Shown here: piece after piece, positions 6,441 to 10,782 of the stretch | Layout of the letters: every line of letters begins with the position of its first letter | How positions within the stretch are numbered: position 1 is the first letter of the stretch | Origin: CAYWEP01 sp964608945 | Lineage (GTDB): Bacteria > Patescibacteriota > Microgenomatia > Levybacterales > UBA12049 | Length of the DNA: 10,782 bases | Reading direction: 5' to 3' | Assembly (NCBI GenBank): GCA_964608945.1 | Contig: CAZSQB010000032.1 | Span: 1-10,782, forward strand | Notes under the pieces: generated by a model | The model's input: only the letters and a program-made list of their open reading frames with translations | Databases searched by the model: none | Told to the model about the DNA's origin: nothing | Program-made: the position numbers and the translations under genes

Positions 6441-7172
6441 TTACCACCCCTTTGCTATCGACTCTATAAGATCTCCAAAATACCGAACTGTGGGAACTAC
6501 CTGCATGTAATTTAACCGCACCGGACCGATGACGCCGATATCGCCTGAAATATTGGATGGGGTTGTAAAATGCGTAAAAACAACGCCGTATGGTCCCCGC
6601 ATCTGTTGCCCAAGATCCTCACCGATCAGGACGTGAATATCCTCATCATCCTGAACGTTTTCAAATAGTTCTCGCACATAATCATACTCATCCATTGCAG
6701 TTAGTAATGTCTTTGTAACATCAATATCATAAAATTCAGGCATATCCAAGATATTGGCATAGCCTGCACAGTAAAAGTCTCCTTGATTGGTCGTAGCAAT
6801 GGCAAGCGCATGCGTATGACCAGCTAAAAGCTTGGCTGCTTCGCGTAAAAACTGCTGTGTTTTTTCTCGGTAATCCCAGACTTTTTCTTTTAATGCCACT
6901 TCCTCAACAACAGACAGCTCTTTTTCCTTCATGAGCTGCTTGACATAAAATTTCATACCCATGGAAGTTGGAATACGACCTGCAGATGAATGGGGTTTTT
7001 TCAAATAGCCAAGATTTGATAAGCGGACCATTTCATTTCGAATAGTAGCAGGACTGGCGCTGAGATTGTGCTTTTTTTCAAGCGTCTCAGAACCGACAGG
7101 CTCTGCTGTCTCTATGTACTCTTCAACAATTGCTTTGAGGATCTCAATTTGGCGTTGTGTTAGGTTATGCAT
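6441..7172 (-). CDS. hrcA: Heat-shock repressor HrcA, short form
   Basis: HrcA represses chaperone operons by binding the CIRCE operator and loses activity when GroEL is occupied by unfolded protein. The N-terminal winged helix-turn-helix (1-75) is well kept: LTQRQIEILKAIVEEYI (4-20), EPVGSETL (24-31), SPATIRNEM (40-48) and the wing motif GYLKKPHSSAGRIPT (55-69). The C-terminal GAF-like part is also recognisable, with GDIGVIGPVRLNYMQVVPTVRY (positions 210-231). At 243 residues the protein is roughly 100 shorter than the common 340-residue HrcA. Most of the loss lies in the middle, where the inserted dimerisation domain should be, so it looks like a natural short form rather than a truncation. 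It is first in the operon and directly downstream of a CIRCE-like site, so autoregulation is expected. No Shine-Dalgarno precedes the ATG at 7172. Confidence 0.96.
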   Translation of the reverse strand: MHNLTQRQIEILKAIVEEYIETAEPVGSETLEKKHNLSASPATIRNEMVRLSNLGYLKKPHSSAGRIPTSMGMKFYVKQLMKEKELSVVEEVALKEKVWDYREKTQQFLREAAKLLAGHTHALAIATTNQGDFYCAGYANILDMPEFYDIDVTKTLLTAMDEYDYVRELFENVQDDEDIHVLIGEDLGQQMRGPYGVVFTHFTTPSNISGDIGVIGPVRLNYMQVVPTVRYFGDLIESIAKGW

Positions 7173-7189
7173 AATGAAATGTCAAAAAT

Positions 7190-7270
7190 CAAATCTCAAA
7201 TGGCAAATCTACATCTATAAATCTGAAATGTTTTAAAGTTTTTCGATTTACGTTGTCGTTTTGAGATTTG
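7190..7270. repeat. Inverted repeat in the hrcA 5' untranslated region
   Basis: CAAATCTCAAA (7190-7200) and TTTGAGATTTG (7260-7270) are perfect 11-base inverted copies separated by 59 bases. Related AAATC/CAAAT words fill the rest of the leader. In the predicted roughly 120-base hrcA leader this would form a long-range stem that brings the 5' end near the start codon. The words are low in complexity, so folding may be incidental. Confidence 0.5.
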
Positions 7271-7292
7271 CGTTTTACGATTTGAAATCTAA

Positions 7293-7319
7293 TTAGCACT
7301 ATCCTACCACGACTGCCAA
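7293..7319 (-). promoter_or_regulatory. CIRCE-like operator (HrcA binding site)
   Basis: On the minus strand TTGGCAGTC, nine bases, then TAGTGCTAA. Against the CIRCE consensus TTAGCACTC-N9-GAGTGCTAA this matches 7 of 9 and 8 of 9 positions with exact spacing. It lies over the -10 box of the promoter before hrcA, the gene for its own repressor. Confidence 0.85.
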
Positions 7320-7329
7320 AGAATGTCAA
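7301..7329 (-). promoter_or_regulatory. Sigma-70 type promoter of the hrcA-grpE-dnaK operon
   Basis: A perfect TTGACA (7329-7324), a 17-base spacer and TAGGAT (7306-7301) lie on the minus strand. Transcription should start near 7294, giving an hrcA leader of about 120 bases. The CIRCE-like site covers the -10 box, part of the spacer and the start point, so bound HrcA would block polymerase directly. Confidence 0.85.
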
Positions 7330-7330
7330 G

Positions 7331-7345
7331 CCCTGCAAAGCAGGG
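7331..7345. repeat. Short perfect hairpin next to the hrcA promoter
   Basis: CCCTGC (7331-7336), loop AAA, GCAGGG (7340-7345). It stands one base before the -35 box. It has the same stem-AAA-stem design as the hairpin at 7362-7378. No T-tract follows on either strand, so it is not a standard intrinsic terminator. Confidence 0.7.
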
Positions 7346-7349
7346 CGCA

Positions 7350-7391
7350 GATCCTGAGCGAACCCCACAAAGTGGGGTGAGTCGAAGGATC
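7350..7391. repeat. REP-like nested hairpin element
   Basis: Outer arms GATCCT (7350-7355) and AGGATC (7386-7391) pair. After a small internal loop, CGA (7359-7361) pairs with TCG (7382-7384). The core ACCCCAC-AAA-GTGGGGT (7362-7378) is a perfect 7-bp hairpin. The end words TCCTGAGC and GTCGAAGGAT are shared with the element inside grpE. It sits nine bases after the stop of the large gene and might stabilise or end its transcript. Confidence 0.78.
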
Positions 7392-7400
7392 AGGAAGGAT

Positions 7401-10400
7401 TTATGAAATGACTCCATCATCTCTTGCTTTATTTATCGCATTATTCGCAATCTGGGATAACCGTCTTTCTTCTCTATTGAGTATTGCCATTCTTATTTCC
7501 TCACGCATTGTTTGAAATACTGCCTTTTTTGCCTCTTCTGTTTTCGCATTCACCATTACTTCTTTAACTTGTCTACTTATCTCATGAAGAATTTCTGCAT
7601 CCTCAGGTACCGTTATCGAAACTCCCGGAGGAACATTATCAAGATATCCTCTCTGTTCTCCTTCAGTAACATTGGCAAGTTTTTTCAAAAATGCTTGCTT
7701 CTCTGCATCTGTCGAAAGATTATTGTATTCCAAAGCTAAATCTTCCAAAGGCGGCATAGCCGGATTTAATGCGACGAGGTCTTCATAATTGAGAACAACC
7801 ATTGCAAAGGCAGCATCAAGGTCAGTATAAATATATGCGTTGAACTCCTCTGCCCCCATCATTTCTGCATCTCGCATCTCGCCGCTGATCGATGAGCCGG
7901 GTTTGATAATCAATTCTATCGTTCTCGTCTCAATAAGCTCAGTCAGACTTGGTTCTGCCACCTCTGCTGTCGCAGGAAGTTCTTCTGTCGGCTCTGCTAT
8001 CGTCGCAGTTCCTACCCCTTGGTTAACAATGTTCTCCGGTGAGGGAAGGGTTGTTTGTGGCTCACCTGTTCTCGTTGCTATTCCTATTCCTTGATTCATG
8101 ATGTTATCAGGAGATGGTAATTCTTCCTGGGGTCTTCCTATAAGAATCCCTCTCGCCGTCCCAATATTATCCGGAGAAGGAATGCTTGTGGGAGTACCGT
8201 GCAAAACTCCTACCCCCTGGTTCACGATATTGTCAGGTGAAGGAAGACCCGCTTGAGGTTCACCTTCTACAGTACTCACTCCAATCCCTTGATTTAGAAT
8301 ATTCTCCGGAGAAGGCAATTCTGCCTGAACTTCACCTATTAGAGTTCCTCTTCCCTGGTTCACGATATTCTCAGGTGAGGGAAGGGTTGTTTGTGGCTCA
8401 CCTGTTCTCGTTGCTATTCCTATTCCTTGATTCATGATGTTATCAGGAGATGGTAATTCTTCCTGGGGTGTACCGTGTAAAATTCCTAGCCCCTGGTTAA
8501 CAATGGTATCAGGTGAAGGTATCTCAGTAGGAACCCCTTTCATAGGAGGCATCACAACCGGTGCGCCTGCAGGAGGCCGCACAATAGCGCTCCCAGTAGG
8601 TGTTTCTCTAAAAGTCACTTCTGCATGTGGCGGCATACTTACTATTCCTGTCGGTGTCCAACCAGGCTCACGATGACTTGTATCTGTCGGACGTATATCT
8701 CCTGCGTGTCGAGGATGTCCAAGGGCCAATGGTAAACTAATCGCTGCCGCAATCACTGCGTCTCTTTTATGGTTCCCACCAGTAATAAATGATAGGAAAC
8801 GTCTTATGGGACCTCTCTTCTCTTTTCTTAATAACGGGATCGGCGGACCATGGATAGCATCAAACGGCACAGTGAGATTCTGACCAACAGTAGGACTCTG
8901 TGCCCGAGCAGGCATCGACCCCAGTCTCCCAACAGGCGCTGTAACATCCGGAGCCCGCACGTCTTCTACCTCTATCGGCGTCGATAGCCCGGTTTGAGTA
9001 GTACCTCTCACATGTTGCAAATCATTATGTAGCCGATCAAGAACTCTACGCATGTCTGACTCTGTCACAAAATGAGTAGACTGTCCAACAGGAAAAACCG
9101 TACCTTCTCGTATATATTTAAAAAGACTTTCAAGGGTCATTGTTTGACGTGCTAGCTCAAGCTTTTTATCCTCATCAGTTTCTGTTTGATAGCTTTCATA
9201 GCGCTCTCTTTGAAATCTTCTGAGCTTCTCCCAATCTTCCGCCGATATATCTTTTATCTCATCAATAAGCATAATTTCTGCTTTATTTGCGCCAATACTC
9301 TGTCTTGTATCTTCTCGCAGCTCAGTGAGTAGTCGCTGAAAAGACCTATCTGTCTCAGTGCCTATTTGCCCTTTCAGAAGTTCGTCTTTTTGGAGAAAAA
9401 TTTTATTTCTCGCTTGAAGCGTTGCAGGATCATGGGGGTCAGCACGATCTATCTGCGCGTTGGTTTCATCTGCAGCTTTTCTGGCAAATAAACCACTGAT
9501 CCTGTTTTTTACAATATCTCTTTCAGCATGTAGTATGTCTTTCTCGTCCGGATCTGAAGCATTATTCACTCTTTGAGTAAGGTCAGTGTATTCATCTCGC
9601 AATTTTGATAATGCTTCTGCAAATTCTATAGCAGGTGCACCACCTTCAACAGGCTCCCCAGGCGTGGCACCATGCCCTACTAACGCGCTTGGCGGTTCTT
9701 CAGCATAAACCTGCTCTCGTGTACGTACTGCAGGGTTTGCGGTAATCCGATTTCTTCTAGGAAGACCTGTTGTAGTTTTTTGATCTTTACTACCTCGTGC
9801 ATCATTAATTCGCCTTCGTAATTCTTCAGCAGTCTGGGATCCGCGATCTAGATTCAACGCTTGTTCTCCTGCTGCTTCAGTTGGTGGAGGAGTGACCGCA
9901 GGGCCGCCTGTTGTTCTGATGTCTCGAAGCAGGTCGCCAAATAAATCTGGCCCTCCTGGTTCTCCACCATCTTCCCCCTCAGGCGCTGTAATTTCACTGC
10001 GAGGAGTGACTACACGTTGCACTCTGTCTGTATAAGTTTCAGCCAATTTGTCTACATCTCCGCCAGGCTCGGCAGTGCTACCGTCTTCTGGCGTTCCTCC
10101 TAAACGTTTAATCTTCACAAAGCCCCCTGGTCTCTCATCACCATTGGGACCGCCGAGATTGGCCCTAGCCGACTCACCTCCATTGGCTTCCCCGCCATGT
10201 GGTCCTTGCTCTATTTTTCCTCTCGTTACAGATCCTGACGCAGCTGCAGCGACACCAGCCAGTTCCTGCGCTGCTTCGGGTTCGGTTCCGCCATTTTGTC
10301 CGTCCTGTTTTTCTGCAACTACCGCTTCAGCAGGTTGGGCTGGTGGAGAAACCTCGCGTCCATTGAGGCTAACTCCCTCTCGTAACCGTACATCAAATGC

Positions 10401-10718
10401 CTTATGCCCGCTAAACAAACCTTTCGTTTCTTGGGCAGCGGCACCACCACTTAGTGCAGTAATATATTCACGCGTTTGCCTCTTTGCTTCCTTTCTCTCT
10501 GCTCTAAACCGTGCAGATTCAACTTTTGTAAAAGGAGGGGTTTTCCATGGCTGGTCAACACCTTCTGGCTTATCTTTGGTTATTGGATTTGGGCTACGAT
10601 CCGTTGAAACTAAAATAGGCTTTACACCACCAGGTGCCATTGTTTCTGAATGAGATGAATCACCGGCCATGATATTTCGCTCTATACTCATAGTCTTATA
10701 AATAAAAGGGAATGTCAA
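7401..10718 (-). CDS. Large membrane-anchored repeat-stalk protein with LysM-like C-terminal region, function unknown
   Basis: I do not recognise this protein of about 1105 residues as a named family. Residues 1-350 are of low complexity, rich in Gly, Pro, Glu and Ala. Residues about 360-570 are charged and helical, possibly coiled coil. A basic stretch (631-652, RKEKRGPIRR and NHKR) precedes a short hydrophobic run (654-667), the only membrane-segment candidate. By the positive-inside rule the N-terminal two thirds would be cytoplasmic and the rest outside. Eight repeats of the (L/I)PSP(D/E)NIxNQGxG type fill 733-911. The C-terminal region resembles a stretched LysM: ELIIKPGSSIS (935-945), LVALNP (981-986) and VPPGVSITVP (1029-1038). 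A helical tail with many charges ends the protein. The start is uncertain. The TTG at 10718 has a good Shine-Dalgarno (AAGGGGTGAT); the ATG at 10691 and the later one at Met17 have none. A strong extended -10 lies upstream. It may be a surface or envelope-linking protein. Confidence 0.85.
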   Translation of the reverse strand: MTFPFIYKTMSIERNIMAGDSSHSETMAPGGVKPILVSTDRSPNPITKDKPEGVDQPWKTPPFTKVESARFRAERKEAKRQTREYITALSGGAAAQETKGLFSGHKAFDVRLREGVSLNGREVSPPAQPAEAVVAEKQDGQNGGTEPEAAQELAGVAAAASGSVTRGKIEQGPHGGEANGGESARANLGGPNGDERPGGFVKIKRLGGTPEDGSTAEPGGDVDKLAETYTDRVQRVVTPRSEITAPEGEDGGEPGGPDLFGDLLRDIRTTGGPAVTPPPTEAAGEQALNLDRGSQTAEELRRRINDARGSKDQKTTTGLPRRNRITANPAVRTREQVYAEEPPSALVGHGATPGEPVEGGAPAIEFAEALSKLRDEYTDLTQRVNNASDPDEKDILHAERDIVKNRISGLFARKAADETNAQIDRADPHDPATLQARNKIFLQKDELLKGQIGTETDRSFQRLLTELREDTRQSIGANKAEIMLIDEIKDISAEDWEKLRRFQRERYESYQTETDEDKKLELARQTMTLESLFKYIREGTVFPVGQSTHFVTESDMRRVLDRLHNDLQHVRGTTQTGLSTPIEVEDVRAPDVTAPVGRLGSMPARAQSPTVGQNLTVPFDAIHGPPIPLLRKEKRGPIRRFLSFITGGNHKRDAVIAAAISLPLALGHPRHAGDIRPTDTSHREPGWTPTGIVSMPPHAEVTFRETPTGSAIVRPPAGAPVVMPPMKGVPTEIPSPDTIVNQGLGILHGTPQEELPSPDNIMNQGIGIATRTGEPQTTLPSPENIVNQGRGTLIGEVQAELPSPENILNQGIGVSTVEGEPQAGLPSPDNIVNQGVGVLHGTPTSIPSPDNIGTARGILIGRPQEELPSPDNIMNQGIGIATRTGEPQTTLPSPENIVNQGVGTATIAEPTEELPATAEVAEPSLTELIETRTIELIIKPGSSISGEMRDAEMMGAEEFNAYIYTDLDAAFAMVVLNYEDLVALNPAMPPLEDLALEYNNLSTDAEKQAFLKKLANVTEGEQRGYLDNVPPGVSITVPEDAEILHEISRQVKEVMVNAKTEEAKKAVFQTMREEIRMAILNREERRLSQIANNAINKARDDGVIS
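8038..8133. repeat. Exact 96-bp direct repeat, copy A
   Basis: This segment is identical, base for base, to 8374-8469. The copies are 336 bases (112 codons) apart, so the reading frame is kept. It covers unit 7 and the start of unit 8 of the stalk repeats. Confidence 0.96.
8374..8469. repeat. Exact 96-bp direct repeat, copy B
   Basis: Partner of 8038-8133. It covers the end of unit 1, unit 2 and the start of unit 3. Identity at all third-codon positions, where neighbouring units differ, shows a recent duplication or gene conversion. Confidence 0.96.
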
Positions 10719-10732
10719 ATCACCCCTTTATT
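10701..10732 (-). promoter_or_regulatory. Hairpin holding the ribosome binding site of the large gene
   Basis: In the minus-strand transcript AAUAAAGGG (10732-10724) can pair with CCCUUUUAUU (10710-10701) with one bulged U. The paired 5' arm contains most of the Shine-Dalgarno sequence, and the TTG start codon (10718-10716) lies in the loop. Such a fold would limit translation unless melted. The stem is mostly A-U and therefore weak. Confidence 0.4.
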
Positions 10733-10742
10733 TTTCGCCTGG

Positions 10743-10751
10743 ATTATAGCA
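10743..10751 (-). promoter_or_regulatory. Extended -10 promoter of the large repeat-stalk gene
   Basis: TGCTATAAT on the minus strand, identical over nine bases to the dnaJ promoter element and again without a clear -35 (AGCTAA at 17 bases). Transcription should start near 10736, about 18 bases before the TTG start and after the -10. This supports a first gene in its own transcription unit. Confidence 0.6.
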
Positions 10752-10782
10752 CAAAGGAGGAAAAATTAGCTTTCTGATATAT

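Larger units (their letters stand above)
7985..8522 (-). repeat. Tandem coding repeats, eight units of 21-24 residues
   Basis: Units begin at residues 733, 755, 779, 801, 825, 846, 867 and 891 of the large protein. Each opens with (L/I)PSP(D/E)(N/T)I, most then reading xNQGxG. Units alternate between a form ending in LHGTPQEE or LIGEVQAE (about 22 residues) and one ending in TRTGEPQTT or STVEGEPQAG (24 residues), so a 46-residue double unit is the basic period. Unit 6 has lost the NQG word (NIGTARG). A decayed ninth copy may follow at LPATAEV (914-920). Confidence 0.93.

Noticed and set aside
7331..7391. Hairpins read as an intrinsic terminator of the large gene
   Set aside because: Neither hairpin is followed by a T-tract on the minus strand, so they are listed as REP-like repeats, not as a terminator.
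10048..10653. Plus-strand open frame of 201 codons opposite the large gene
   Set aside because: It is antisense to the Gly/Pro/Glu-rich head of the large protein; its Pro/Ser/Ala composition is the mirror of that bias, and no ribosome binding site or family motif is visible.
10753..10760. AAAGGAGG on the plus strand near the window end
   Set aside because: No ATG, GTG or TTG follows at ribosome-binding distance before the window ends; it is probably the complement of the promoter spacer of the large gene.

Overview
The window reads almost entirely on the minus strand. It most resembles a Patescibacteria (Candidate Phyla Radiation) chromosome. The signs are a shortened HrcA, a DnaJ without a zinc finger, a small two-helix type IV secretion pilin followed by a VirB6/TrbL-like membrane protein, REP-like palindromes inside and between genes, and spacers built from degenerate short words. 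No in-frame TGA was found in the genes, and every complete gene ends in TAA or TAG. This fits the standard bacterial code and gives no sign of the UGA-to-glycine recoding of Gracilibacteria. The exact lineage cannot be fixed from this window.

Layout in the direction of transcription (high to low coordinates): (1) 10718-7401, a large unrecognised protein of about 1105 residues. It has a disordered N-terminal part, a charged helical middle, one likely membrane segment, eight proline-rich repeats of 21-24 residues and a LysM-like C-terminal region. (2) 7400-7173, a spacer holding a REP-like double hairpin, a strong sigma-70 type promoter and a CIRCE-like operator lying over it. (3) 7172-2897, the heat-shock chaperone cluster hrcA, grpE, dnaK, dnaJ. 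An intrinsic terminator lies between dnaK and dnaJ, and candidate internal promoters lie before dnaK and dnaJ. (4) 2896-2724, a spacer made mostly of one long imperfect inverted repeat. (5) 2723-1, a T4SS-type pilin gene and, four bases later, a VirB6/TrbL-like gene that runs out of the window.

The chaperone genes form one regulatory circuit. HrcA should bind the CIRCE-like site over its own promoter and so control itself, GrpE and DnaK. DnaJ appears partly separated, with a terminator before it and its own extended -10 promoter. GrpE and DnaJ are the nucleotide exchange factor and J-domain partner of DnaK. The pilin and VirB6-like pair looks like the start of an envelope-spanning conjugation or pilus-like apparatus whose remaining genes would lie beyond position 1.

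The main points beyond routine annotation are: two REP-like palindromes that appear to have been absorbed into the coding sequence of the grpE N-terminus, one of them sharing its ends with the element beside the hrcA promoter; an exact 96-bp duplication inside the repeat-stalk gene; a different family of degenerate words in each spacer; and several promoter-like sites so close to start codons that leaderless messages are predicted. No stretch over 300 bases is free of genes.
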